Shown: positions 53,697-64,000 of the stretch, piece after piece | Layout: every line of letters begins with the position of its first letter | Numbering within the stretch: the stretch's first letter is position 1 | Assembly: GCF_028885435.1 (NCBI RefSeq) | Contig: NZ_CP118522.1 | Location: 310,001-374,000, forward strand | Direction: 5' to 3' | DNA length: 64,000 nt | Origin: Mesomycoplasma ovipneumoniae ATCC 29419 | GTDB lineage: Bacteria; Bacillota_I; Bacilli_A; Mycoplasmatales; Metamycoplasmataceae | Program-made: the position numbers and the translations under genes | The notes under the pieces: generated by a model | Database searches by the model: none | Told to the model about the DNA's origin: nothing | What the model saw: only the letters and a program-made list of their open reading frames with translations

Positions 53697-54367
53697 TTAC
53701 TAATTATGTTTTTTGGCCAAAAAATCATATAATGCAAATTTTGGACTATGTTCTAAATATGGTTGAATGCATTAAAATCAACCTTTTCAAAAAAAAAAAA
53801 AAAAATGTTTGGTCAAAAATAAAATTATGTTATAATAGAGTCACTAAGAATGAGTTAATAAATTTTAATATTGAATTGAGGTGGAATTAGTTATGTTTTT
53901 GTCACAATAAAATAAGATATTGCGAATTATCCATTATATTTTTAAATATGATGGAATGCCTTAAATTTACCCGTTTAGAAATCTTCAAATTTAAGGTTTT
54001 TAGTTATTGTTCTTTCAAAACTTCATATGTTTTTTTAGGCTCAATGTAAGTAAAAACGAGTTTTCTATTTACATTGAGTTTAAATAGTAGTTGTATTTTT
54101 TTATGATTTTTGTTGTTTTGTCCATAAATTGATTTTTGTCAATGTTTTACTAAAAAGCAGTTTAAACATTTCATATTTTGCTTTTTAAGTAAAAATTATA
54201 GCTTTTTTAGTTTGATTAATAAGCAGATTTTTGTTTGTGAGCGTTAGATTTAAAATTCAGTGTTTTTGCTTTAATAGTTATTTTTTCTGAGTTTGCCAAA
54301 CAAGTTAAAAAAGTCCCAAAAATCGGACACTTTTTTGAGATTATCTCATCAAACTAGGAAATTAGGG
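53697..54367 (+). mobile_element. RNA-cassette element, copy E, upstream of the intact P97-like adhesin
   Basis: A partial cassette at 53697-53790 (mini-ORF region and P1 only) is followed by a full one: 17-A tract, -35 TTGGTC 53809-53814, 16 bp, -10 TATAAT 53831-53836. The mini-ORF is 53893-53910 (MFLSQ); P1-P3 follow, P3 with a C-G to U-A swap relative to copies A and B. A terminator lies at 54307-54336. The right end ttatctcatcaaactagg (54341-54358) resembles the IS1634-type terminus. It lies 146 bp before the adhesin ATG. Confidence 0.7.
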
Positions 54368-54512
54368 AAAACTATCATAAACTTTTATTGATTGTATTTT
54401 AATTAATTAAAAAAAATTTTAAAATTAAGCAGAAATAAATTTTAAATTTAGTATAATTTTTTTTATTGAAAATAACAAAAATGATAAAAAGGGAAAAAAC
54501 CAGGAGGCTTTT
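54368..54512 (+). promoter_or_regulatory. Promoter region of the intact P97-like adhesin
   Basis: TATAAT near 54452-54457 is followed by T8 and a leader of about 50 nt with AGGAGG just before the ATG at 54513. The upstream element ends in a terminator, so the gene seems to use this promoter. Confidence 0.55.
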
Positions 54513-57500
54513 ATGCAAAATAAAAAGGCAAAAATATTAATTGGCAGTGCCGCTGCAATTGTACTAATGTCGACGGTCTTTGGAACTGTCGCTGGACTTG
54601 CTGCTAAAACTAGATATCGTGGAGTTAATCCTACCCAAGGAGTTGTTAGTCAGCTTGGCCTAATTGATTCAGTAAGTTTTAAGCCAAGCGTTGCTCACTT
54701 TACTAGTGATTATAAAACTGTCAAACAAGCACTTTTAGGGGGTAAAACTTTTAATGCCAGCAGCACTGAATTTAGCGACTTTGCATCAAAATTCAACTTT
54801 TTAACTAATAATGGCCGTAGTGTTTTGGCAATTCCAAACAAATACAAAGTTGTTATTGAAAAATTTGAAGCCCAAGATGAACAACAACGCTTTTTCCTTT
54901 CCTTTCATTTAGAAGAAACTCTTGAAGATAAAAATGTTGCCCGCTCAGCAACAAAATCAATTTACCTTTCAGTAGTTGATGCCCCAAAGGCAGCTTTGGC
55001 TCAATTTAGTGATATTGTTGACTCCAATTTTGCTAATTTGGTTCCTAGCCCACTTAGTCATTTTTCATCAACTTCTGTTAGACCTTTAGGGCTAACTCGT
55101 GCTGATGATTTTGCAAAAACATTGAATCAATTTGAATCAGTAGAGGAATTTGAGTCTCATTTAAGCAAATTTTTTGACATTCAAGCAATTAAGGCAAAAA
55201 TTCGTCTTGAAGCCCAAGGCTTTGGTTTTGCAAAAGGCGACTTAGAAGAGCCTTTTGTATTTAGTTTTGTTAAAAATCCACAAAATTCAAATGAGTGAGC
55301 TACAAGTCTAAATCAACAAGTACCCTCAGTGCGTTTATATTTAAAAACTGAATTTGAGTCTCAGGCAAAAGCGACTTTAGCTAACTATAAAAATAAAGAT
55401 GAGTCATTTTTAACTTCAATTGACTTAGTCGCAAGTGATAAGTCTGCTTTATTTGCTAATACAAAAGACCTAAGCGATCAACTCGAAGTTAATTTACTTG
55501 ATGCTTCTGATTATTATATTGATCCAGATAAGCCTCAGGTTGATTCAACCACCGGAGTTTTACTTCCTTCTTCACTTAGTTTGTTTGAGCGTGATTTATT
55601 AAGACAACCTTCTAATAAGCCAGTTGATAAATTTTCTTTGTTTCGTTATGATGCAATTAATTTTTATAAACAACTCCAAGAACTTGTAAGTAAGCCATCT
55701 GCAATCAAAGATATAATTGATGCCAGCCTAACACGTGGACTGACTTTTTCTTTTGGTAAATATGATTTACTTTTTGATAACTTACGCGAGCACCTTGATT
55801 ATGACTTTTTAGTTTCAAATGCTAAAATTCGTCAAAACTCAGTTTCAGGAAAATTATTTATTGAACTGCCAATCAAAATTAAGCTAAAGTCATCAATTTT
55901 AGGGGACACAGGTCAAAATATTAAAACTATTTTGGAAAAAACTGTAAGTTTTAAACTTGATAATTTCCGTGATCAAAAAATCGAAGATGCCCTAGCCAGT
56001 CTTTATCCTGAACTTAGCGAGCAACTAAAGCAATTAAAAGATGCCCAAAGCGCCCAAGAAGCCGCCCAACAACTAGCAGCTGATATTTCACCATTTCCAT
56101 CTCAATCCACTAATCAAACCCTAGGAGCAACCAAAGAAAATCCTTATGATCTTGTCCAAGGTGCTCCAAAGTCTTATTTACTTTCAAAATACGAAATTAA
56201 ACAATTAATCGACCAAAAAGATTATAAAAAACTAATTAGTCTTTTTAGTGATCCAAATTCTTACAATATTGATTTTAAATTAGGTTCAACTCTACAAGCC
56301 CAAAATATACAAGTTCCGTCTGACAAAGAAATAGCCAATTTAAATGCAACAATTGACTCAGCTCAGGCTTTAAAAAATGCTGATATTTACTCAGTTTCGA
56401 CTTCGGCATTTAAAAATCGTGCTTCATTATTTGCTTATTTCCGTTACCTTTTATCATTAGATCCTAAAGATGCAATCAAAAAACTTGTTAATATCGGAAC
56501 CCAAATGGGTCTTGAATTTGAAGGCTATCAAGACTTACCACTAAATCCAACTTTGGCAGATTTAGCAAAAGTAAAAATTAAAACCAAATTTGATAACTAC
56601 GAGCACGACCAAGATTTTCTAAGTCAGCAAGATGAAGATCAAAATCAAGATGATTCTGTGGGAACAAAATTTGGACTCAAACTTCTTGATTTTAATGGTT
56701 ATTTTGCTAATGACATTACAAGCCCAAATCAAGGAATGGCTTTATTTTTACCAGCAAGTCTAGATTTTAATTCAACTCAGTCAACTTCAACTCAGTCAAG
56801 TTCAACCCAAAGTACTCAAGACTGAAAAGTTGAAATTGCTAAAAATCTTGTTAGCGATAAAAACCAGTTAGCAAGCTTACCTTTTGCAATTTGAAACAGA
56901 ATTATTGGCCAAGAAAAACAACAAGAAAACGATAAAAAACTAACATACAAAATTCTTAAAAATTACCAAGATGCAATTAAAATTGCCAAACAACCAGCTT
57001 TTTGAAATACTGTTGATTCTGATAATAATCCTCAAGTTCCTTTTAAAGATAAAGATTTTAGTAAAATCTCTACTCTTAGTGATTTAGTTTTTGCCTTTTA
57101 TACTCAGGCAGCCTTAGCTAATAATTGAAATGAATATCAAGACTCAGGTGCACGTCCTTCAATTAAATTTGAAATTCAAGAAGATGCTGCGGCTTCTAAA
57201 GATCAAGGTAATATAATTGGTCTAAAAATCAAATATGTTGTTGGATTTGATGATAATGCTGGCAGTTTTGTTGATGATATTATTTCATCTTCACCTCAGA
57301 CAATTTTTGTTCGCACTTCAGGGCAGTCAGAAGTTGAAGTAAAACAAAAAAATAATTTAGACCAGATGATTGAAGATGCTCCCCTTTCAAGTCAGTCATT
57401 GATTCTTGATGCTGAAAAATTTGCTCATCTACAAATTCTTGCTAATTCAATTTATGACAAGAATAAACCAAAATCAGAAGAGCCAACTTCTCCAAGAGAT

Positions 57501-60089
57501 TCAGGAATCCGTTGAATCGATGACAAAGTTCCAGGCCAACCTCGACCAGAAGTTCAAAGACCCGAAGTCAATCAAGATGAATTTTTCAAAGACAAATTAA
57601 AACCAGTTGCGGTACAAGTTTCGACTTTCTCTACTCTAGACGAGAGTCCTTATTTTGCTAGTCCATTCCAAGATGACTCTCAGACTAGTCAGAGTTCAGA
57701 CTCAGCAAGTCAAAGTTCAAACGAAGATTTACAGACTTTAAAACAAAAGCTTGAAATTCTTTTAGGTCAAAATTTTAGTACTTATTTTAATAAACTTGAT
57801 CAAAACATTAGTTTTGAAATTGAATCAGTAAAAGAAATCTCACCTGAAGTCTACGGCGTTAGTCTAACTTTATCAAAAGTAATCCAAAACGGTCAGAACT
57901 CAACAAAAGTTAAATCAGATAAAAACTTAAGTCTGATAGTACACAAACAACAAAATAATATTCCTGAATTAGCAAAATCTCCGCAAATTTCAAATACTTC
58001 CTGAGCAAAACAATACAATCCTGATCAGCCACTAGCAAATTCAACAACAATAACATTGGAATTTAAAAACACAATACCGAAAGACTCAAATGGTCGACCA
58101 ACAAGTCAGTGGTTATCTTCAGTGCCTGTGACAATTCATCCGGCTTTAATAAACATCTCTCCTCAGGCCGATGTTCTTGACCAAGCAATAGCAAATGAGG
58201 TGCTCTCGCGTTTGGAAACTACTAGTTTAATAGAAACTCCCTCTCCTGAAGCTCTAAAACTATCGATTACTGATAAGAAAAAAGTTGAGGAAGTTATTTC
58301 CGCTCTCAGAAGTAAACTCCCTCAATCTCTATCTAACCTTATAAGCCCTATAGTTGATGCTTATAAAAGACATGAAACAACTAAGTCGCATATTTTATCT
58401 TTAGCCCATATTCAAAATTCAAACCATTCGCCAATTAAATTATCGCTAAATGCTTCAACAAACACTAGCTCTGAAGTTAAAGTTGCAAATCTCCAACTTA
58501 TTAACGAAAAAACTATTAGCTTTGACTTAGAAAGTTCCAATATTAAAAGGCTAATTAACGCCCCAATTGAAATAGCTTCTGAACTATCTGACAAAAAATT
58601 TGATCTTGAATCAATGAGAGTTCATAACATTTTGAGTCAAGATAATTTAGATTCCGACACACACACACACACACACACAACCGCGGAATCAAACAATCAA
58701 TCAAACACACAAACCTCAACAATTACTTTTATTAAACCAAAATTTATTGTTGAGCGGACTGTTGGCGTGCCATGAAGCACATCACAAGTAGTTTTTGCTG
58801 CTAAGAAAAATTTACATGATCCAACAAACTTTGATGTATCTAAAGTCAAAGATTCAACCTTTTTTGTCTATGGTTGACGAGCAATAAGTCTAAATACCGG
58901 ATCTCAACCGCCTGTACAAGTCCCCTACCTCCAAGTCCAGCCCCTTTTTGATCCACTTGTTGATATGTTTCCTGTACCACAGGTTCAAAGTCTAACCAGC
59001 CTGTCATTTAAAGTTTTTGATCCTGATGGTTATTTATACCAAAAATTATATTCTAAATCAGCAACAAATGTTGATCTATATTCTTATCGACTAAACCAAA
59101 CAAAAGAACAATCAACTCGTAAAGGTTGAACTAACCAACACCCAAGTCAGGCAAATTTTGGCAATAATAATTTTAGCTTGCCAAGCAACTATTTAAATAT
59201 TATTACAAATCAGCCAACAAAAGTTACTTTTTATAATGCAAGTGATTTTATTACTGATTTATTTAATGATCCTGACCAAAAACAAGAAGATATTAATGAC
59301 AAATACACTGATAATATTAAAGAAAAAGTTGGTGCTAATGCCGCTGACTGAGGAAGTGCTTATTTTAACCTTTGGTATCCAAGAAAACTAATTCAAGAAC
59401 AATCAAATATAATAAGTGCTAATTTAAATGACCTACTCTTTGTAGATCCAGATGAACTTGAGAAAAATATAAAAATGATTGCCCCGAATTTTACTAATTG
59501 GTGACCTAACTTCCAAAATTCAGAAGTTGCCGAAATTCGCACAAAACATAACGAAGAAGCTTTCAAAAAAGTTAACCTTTTACCTCAAGGTTGAACCCAA
59601 ATTCATGATGGGGGCTATCCACTCAAAGTTCAAAAAACTGCATTTAATCGCGACACTCGTACTTTTACACTTACAACAAATCTACCAATTCCAACTCAAG
59701 ACTACTATCAAGATGTCAAAGACACTGATGACTGACGTTTTGTTTTCCAAAACGATAATAATCAAATTGCAATGCTCAAAGCTAATATGCTAAAACAAGG
59801 GTCAAAAAATCCTCACTATAAAGACAAAGGTTGAATTCAATTTGAAACAGTAATTCCTGAGCATTTTTTCTCAACAAATGTCAGATTTGCTGGAATATTC
59901 AAACAAGAAGACAAGAAACTAAAATGACTACCAATTATTGACACTGAATATGTAGTTGATGACCGTTATTTTGGTAATATTATTTCTGATCCTTTAGATC
60001 TTAAGAAAGCCCGTGGCCGTGGATTTACTAATAATGCTTTTGGTGATGTCTTCAAAGAATTTAACATTCACAGAAAAAAGCAATCTTAA
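54513..60089 (+). CDS. Intact P97/P146-like giant adhesin
   Basis: 1858 residues under table 4 (predicted mass over 200 kDa). AGGAGG precedes the ATG. An N-terminal signal/anchor helix (about 7-30) is followed by the P97-like domain. A cleavage-type motif SPFQD lies at about residue 1051. The C-terminal half holds a hypervariable block (about 1215-1420) with a (AC)11 tract encoding alternating Thr-His. The end is EFNIHRKKQS. It is near-identical to the broken copy at 38.9 kb over most of its length, but this one is open throughout. It should be exported, cut into N- and C-terminal surface fragments, and act in cilium or matrix binding, by analogy with P146. Confidence 0.82.
58657..58678 (+). 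repeat. (AC)11 dinucleotide repeat inside the adhesin frame
   Basis: Eleven uninterrupted AC units encode a Thr-His run near residue 1382. Gain or loss of one unit shifts the frame and would truncate about 470 C-terminal residues. Confidence 0.92.
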
Positions 60090-60131
60090 TTCAACAAATA
60101 AATTAAGCACAAATTAAATACAAATTAATTA

Positions 60132-60164
60132 CCCCTTTGAGTTTTATCCAAAGGGGCTTTTTTA
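60132..60164 (+). terminator. Terminator after the intact P97-like adhesin
   Basis: CCCCTTTG / CAAAGGGG-type stem with T run, the same hairpin as after the other copies. A 17-A tract and a truncated RNA-cassette -35 (tgtttggtctaag) follow at 60187-60219. Confidence 0.85.
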
Positions 60165-60225
60165 TTATTTTAAATTTAACCTTTTGCAAAAAAAAAAAAA
60201 AAAATGTTTGGTCTAAGATTAAATA

Positions 60226-61619
60226 AGTAGAAAAATCTCAGACAATTAGTTTTTTACCTATGATTTTGATTGCACCACTTTTGTTAATTTTTTCTAGCAT
60301 GTTCATTTTAAAAAATTTGGACAAATAATTTACCTCATATAATAGCTTGGAGTTTTATATGATAAGCAACTTTGAGGCCTTTCATAGTTATACCAATCAA
60401 TAAATTCACTTATTTTTTGATAAGCAATAGCTACATTTTCAAAATTTTCGCCCTCAATATTAAGCAATTCTCGTTGAAAAACTGCATAAAAATATTCAAT
60501 AGGACGGTTTGCAAGGGCATTGCCTTTTGGTGACATTGATTGTTGGATATTGTTTTGTTTTAAAAAATTAGCAAATTTGTAGTTCGCATATTCCACGCCA
60601 TGATCTGAATGGAAAAATTTTGGTTTGATATTATACTTTTTAATTGTTTGTTTTACTAAGTTTATAGTTTCTTCTGAAAATCTTGTTTTAGAAATCGAAA
60701 AATTGAGCAAGTAATTGGATTTTGTTTCAATAATTGAGTGTAGGTAAAATCATTCGTTGTTAATTTTGATAAATTTAATATCAGCAAACCATTTTTCACC
60801 AAAATTTTCTGAGCTAAATTCACCTTTGATATGATCTTCAGTCCAAATTCGTGTAAACTTTTTCTCTTTTGGTGCCGGTTTTCCTTGCTTTTTATAAGCT
60901 AGTGATTTTAATCCTAAAAATTCGTAGTGTTTTTGAAACACGTACGTGGATACATAATTTCCCTGATTTTTGTAAATATTATATAGGACGTCACGCCCTT
61001 TTACCTTTCGATTCAATATGAAATTTTCACGAATTCACTCAAGTAATTTTTCATCATAAATCATTTTCTTTGGTGGTTTTTTCACCCTTATTTTCTCATA
61101 AATCGAAGTGCGATTAATATTAAGAACACTACAAATTCTAGTGCAATTTTCGATTTTGTTTTTATCTTTTTCTTGTTCTTGTTTTCGTTTTTTGAGCTCC
61201 TCAAGAACAATTGCGGGATCAATCCCGTATCTTCTAAGAACATTCTCCATTATTTCTTGATAAACTTCACGATCGTTTTCAGAAAGATCGTTAATTGTAT
61301 ATTTCTTTTTTGGTTTACGCGGTGATTTGATTTTCCCGCGAACACTTATCAAACTTTTCATATCATTATTATAAAACTTTTTTTGCCAATTTCTTATCAA
61401 ATTATTAGCATATATATGCAGCATTCATTCTTTATCCGCTTTTTTACTTTTAGATTTGTCTTTGTAAATTTCTCTAAATTCTTCTGCAAATTGCAAAATT
61501 GCGTTTTTTAGCCCTTTAGATTCGGCAATTTTGATGTATTTAAATTTGTCTTCAATTGTAAATCTGTATTGTTTCATTTTGACACACCTTTTTTCGAATA
61601 AGTCTGAAATTGGTGTACT
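60226..61619 (-). mobile_element. IS3-type insertion sequence (IS1221-like)
   Basis: About 1.39 kb with imperfect 18-bp inverted termini (agtagaaaaatctcagac at 60226-60243; agtacaccaatttcagac read inward from 61619; 14 of 18 match). It carries one transposase frame. It is flanked by a 16-bp direct repeat of the RNA-cassette promoter (atgtttggtctaagat at 60203 and 61625), as if inserted in, or recombined with, such a cassette. Confidence 0.75.
60330..61577 (-). CDS. IS3-family transposase, single-frame
   Basis: 415 residues under table 4, with orfA-like and orfB-like parts fused without frameshifting, as in IS1221. An N-terminal helix-turn-helix region is followed by a leucine-zipper-like segment and the rve integrase core. 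Catalytic residues are D266 (WFADIKFI), D325 (HSDHGVEY) and E361 (PIEYFYAVF); the D-E spacing of 35 residues fits IS3. The usual conserved GN(C/S)xDNA reads GNALANRP. TGA-Trp codons cut it into three in the standard code. It looks functional. Confidence 0.88.
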
Positions 61620-61623
61620 AACT

Positions 61624-62049
61624 TATGTTTGGTCTAAGATAAAATTATGTTATAATAAATCTCACTAAGAATAAATTAATAAAATTTGATATTGAATTAA
61701 GGGGGAATTAGTTATGTTTTTTGCATGATAAAATCAGAAAATGCGAATTTTCCATTATATTTTTAAATATGATGGAATGCCTTAAATTTAACCGTTTAGA
61801 AATCTTCAAATTTAGGGCTTTTATTTATGGCTCTTTCAAAACTTCACATATTTTTTTAGGCTCAATGTAAGTAAAAATGAGTTTTCTATTTACATTTAGT
61901 TTAAATAGTAGTTGTTTTTTATGATTTTTGTCAGTGTTTTGAACTAAAAAAGTAGTTTAAAAATTTCATAATTTTGCTTTTTAAGGTAAAATTTCATCTT
62001 TTTTAGTTTGTTTTATTTGATTAGTAGGTAGGTTTTTCTTTCGTGAGTG
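61624..62049 (+). promoter_or_regulatory. RNA cassette copy F, interrupted downstream by a deleted IS
   Basis: -35 TTGGTC 61629-61634, 16 bp, -10 TATAAT 61651-61656; mini-ORF 61714-61731 (MFFAW, as in copy A); stems P1-P3 follow. The poly-A tract is cut off by the IS3-type element. At 62050 a deleted IS1634-type copy is inserted, and cassette sequence resumes at 62478. Confidence 0.65.
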
Positions 62050-62477
62050 TCCCGAGTTTCCCAGTTTCATAAGGTAATTTTAAGAAAGCATCTGGTTTTA
62101 GGCAGTTTTTTAAGTTTTTTGGTAAAAGTTACTTACAATTTTTTTAGTGATTTATTAAGATATCAAAGTAAAAATCATACCTATTTCAAATATTCGGATC
62201 ACTAGGAACACCATCTCGATTTTTAAATGTTATTTGCTGATCTAAAGTGTTAAATTCAACCCTTTGCCTTAATTTTTGCAACATCGTTACTAGACCAACT
62301 TAGTTAATTTTTGTTTTTTCATAATTTATAATTATACCACAAAATTACTTAAAATGCTAGTAAATGATAGTAATAAAAATTAAGGTTTTAAAATCAAAAA
62401 ACACCGATTTACCGATGTTTTTTCATATTTAGATTCACTAAAAAGCGAATTTTTGCCTTAAAACTGGGAAACTCGGG
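62050..62477 (-). mobile_element. Internally deleted IS1634-type element with a 27-bp target duplication
   Basis: 428 bp with near-perfect termini (tcccgagtttcccagttt / aaactgggaaactcggga). It keeps the promoter, the first about eight transposase codons, then jumps to the last about 45 codons (MLQKLRQRVEFNT to FDILINH, minus strand). Direct repeats of 27 bp (agtaggtaggtttttctttc plus gtgagtg) at 62023-62049 and 62478-62504 flank it. The middle of the transposase (about 450 codons) is missing, so it can only move in trans. Confidence 0.9.
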
Positions 62478-62524
62478 AGTAGGTAGGTTTTTCTTTCGTG
62501 AGTGTTAGATTAAAGTCAAAAAAA

Positions 62525-62550
62525 GTCAACACCTTAGTGTTAACTTTTTT
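62525..62550 (-). terminator. Bidirectional terminator after the end-of-window adhesin gene
   Basis: GTCAACAC / GTGTTAAC-type palindrome flanked by A and T runs, 47 bp beyond the stop of the minus-strand gene. Confidence 0.7.
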
Positions 62551-62596
62551 TGTCCTGGTTTATTGAGGATGCTTTTTATTTAAACTAATATAAATA

Positions 62597-64000
62597 TTAA
62601 TTTTTAGTTTCATTAAGATCAAAGTATCTATCAATAAATAATTTATTAACTAATTCAGATTTGTCTTCGTTTTCGATTGATTCAAAAACTGCAGCTGATT
62701 TAAGAAGAACCGCCCCACTAGTTCCAGACAATCCTGCTTCTGTTGCTAATTTACCTAAAATATAATATTTAATATCTGAAAATTTTAATGAAGAATCAAG
62801 ATTTACAGTTTTTTTCACACTAAAAACAGGTTTATATGGATCGCTAGCTATTGATGAATAAAGAGTTAATTCCATTATTTTTTTGTCTTTTTCATCTGCG
62901 TCTAATAGTCGAAAGACAACAAGTGAAGTCGCTAATTTGTTGTCAAGGAAATCGGAAACACCAGGAGTAAATGTATTTTTAGATTCACTAACTTTATCAA
63001 CAATATTTCTAGTGCCGAAGCGGTTGCGTTCTTGTCTTTCAGTTACAGTATCAACTAACGCTGTATGGTGATCGATTTTTTGCACATGATTAGGTTGTTT
63101 TGCAGTTTCATCACCTATTTGTGCTTCTAAATTATTAATTTTGTCTTTGTCATATTCGTAGCGTCTAATTTTGATTCCAAAGTCAATTTTTTGGTTATCA
63201 CCGTAAGAATAAGGTGAACCAGATTTATCTTCTTTTCAACCTTGAACTAAATAAAAAGGTGCTTGACTAGTTGAAAAGTTTTGGGCAGACTTAAATGCGA
63301 GAACAAATGTAGGGTTTTTAATATCATCTTTTTTTGAAGAAAAATCGAGTTTAAGACCGTCATGAGAAAGGAAAATACCGCCTTGAGACAAGTCTAAATA
63401 AGGTTTTAATTTTGACCTACGACCACTTGGAACAGGATTTTTTTGATCATCATAGTCTTTAAATTCAAGTTTTTGAGAATCAATTGACTTAATTGAGCTA
63501 ATTGGAATTTGATTTTCGTTTGGATTTGAGGTTTGATCTGTTGGGTTAGCGGCGGATCCGCTGTTTTCTGTAATTAATGACTCAGCATCAAGAAAGAAAT
63601 GTAATTTAGTTTCTTCTTGTAAAAATTCAAAAGGTTTATTATTTTTTAATACATCGGCAATTGGAATTTTTATTTCTTTTAATTTATCATCTCCAAGCCA
63701 AATACTAATAGAAAGAGCAAATTTTTCATTTTCAAATCCTGTATCAAGAATTATAGAGCTTGAATTTGGTAAATTAGATGCAAGTAGATTGTCAAAAAGT
63801 TCAGAAAGTAATTTTCCAGGACTTTGATTTGGTGCTGGATCTGCCTGTTTTTGCTCAGTTTTCTCTTCTTTTTTCTCTGTTTTTTCAGTTTCTTTTTGTT
63901 CTTCTTCTTCTTCGAAAGGAGTTGTAGTTGCTAAAGAAGATACATTAATTTTAGCTGGTGTTGGGTTAGTTTGTGATTTTGTCTGAGCAATAAAATCAAG
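62597..64000 (-). CDS. C-terminal part of a P102-like adhesin (runs off the window)
   Basis: An open frame of 467 residues continues past base 64000. It starts in view with a TTPFEE stretch, which fits the S/T-X-F-X-D/E processing consensus, followed by an acidic Glu/Lys-rich linker. The layout then parallels the C-terminal third of the gene at 34.5-38.8 kb (LFIDRYFDLNETKN here, AFIDQYFK there; YSYGDNQKIDFGI and KSAAVFESIENEDKSEL). So it is probably a second P102/P135-type paralogue. Confidence 0.75.

Overview
The window is a low-GC, AT-rich mollicute chromosome read with translation table 4. In-frame TGA codons interrupt conserved genes (fusA, tuf, secA, lon, deoC) exactly where tryptophan is expected. 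Two complete and several partial P97/P102-type cilium adhesin paralogues, an IS1634-type element like ISMHp1, an IS3-type element like IS1221 and a mycoplasma immunoglobulin-binding protein (MIB) point to a respiratory Mesomycoplasma of the hyopneumoniae / flocculare / dispar / ovipneumoniae group. I cannot fix the species by eye.

Layout. 1-3.8 kb (+): a partial gene, an in-frame HslO-CinA fusion, trigger factor and a small membrane coiled-coil protein. 3.8-6.4 kb: an intact IS1634-type element next to a non-autonomous element carrying a structured RNA cassette. 6.4-9.4 kb (-): the rpsL-rpsG-fusA operon. 9.5-12.8 kb (-): three overlapping two-TM proteins and an FtsX/MacB-like permease. 13-18.8 kb: tRNA-Thr, ymdB, ychF, rpsF-ssb-rpsR, tRNA-Arg, tRNA-Cys and two unknown genes. 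18.9-21.1 kb (-): a MIB protein with an RNA-cassette element upstream. 21.9-26.1 kb (-): tuf and lon. 26.3-30.3 kb (-): a nucleoside salvage operon (deoD-deoA-deoC-upp-S component). 30.6-34.1 kb (-): a membrane protein and secA.

34.5-64 kb is a large variable locus. It holds a P102/P135-like adhesin, two P97/P146-like giants (one broken by a one-base homopolymer change), an inverted promoterless C-terminal adhesin copy, two unrelated type II restriction-modification modules, an IS3-type element, and the end of another adhesin gene. RNA-cassette elements or their fragments sit between most of these blocks.

The most notable observation is that cassette. Six copies or tandem groups, plus one remnant near 13.05 kb, share a poly-A tract of varying length, a near-consensus promoter with (almost always) 16-bp spacing, a strong Shine-Dalgarno followed by a 4-6-codon mini-ORF, and three stems with compensatory base changes. 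Where the unit is complete it ends in an intrinsic terminator. Three copies (5.7-6.4, 21.3-21.8 and partly 53.7-54.4 kb) retain ends related to the intact IS1634-type element, so they look like MITEs mobilised in trans that carry a transcribed structured RNA. A copy lies upstream of, and in the same direction as, both restriction-modification modules, the MIB gene and one giant adhesin. All identifications come from reading the sequence; no database search was run.
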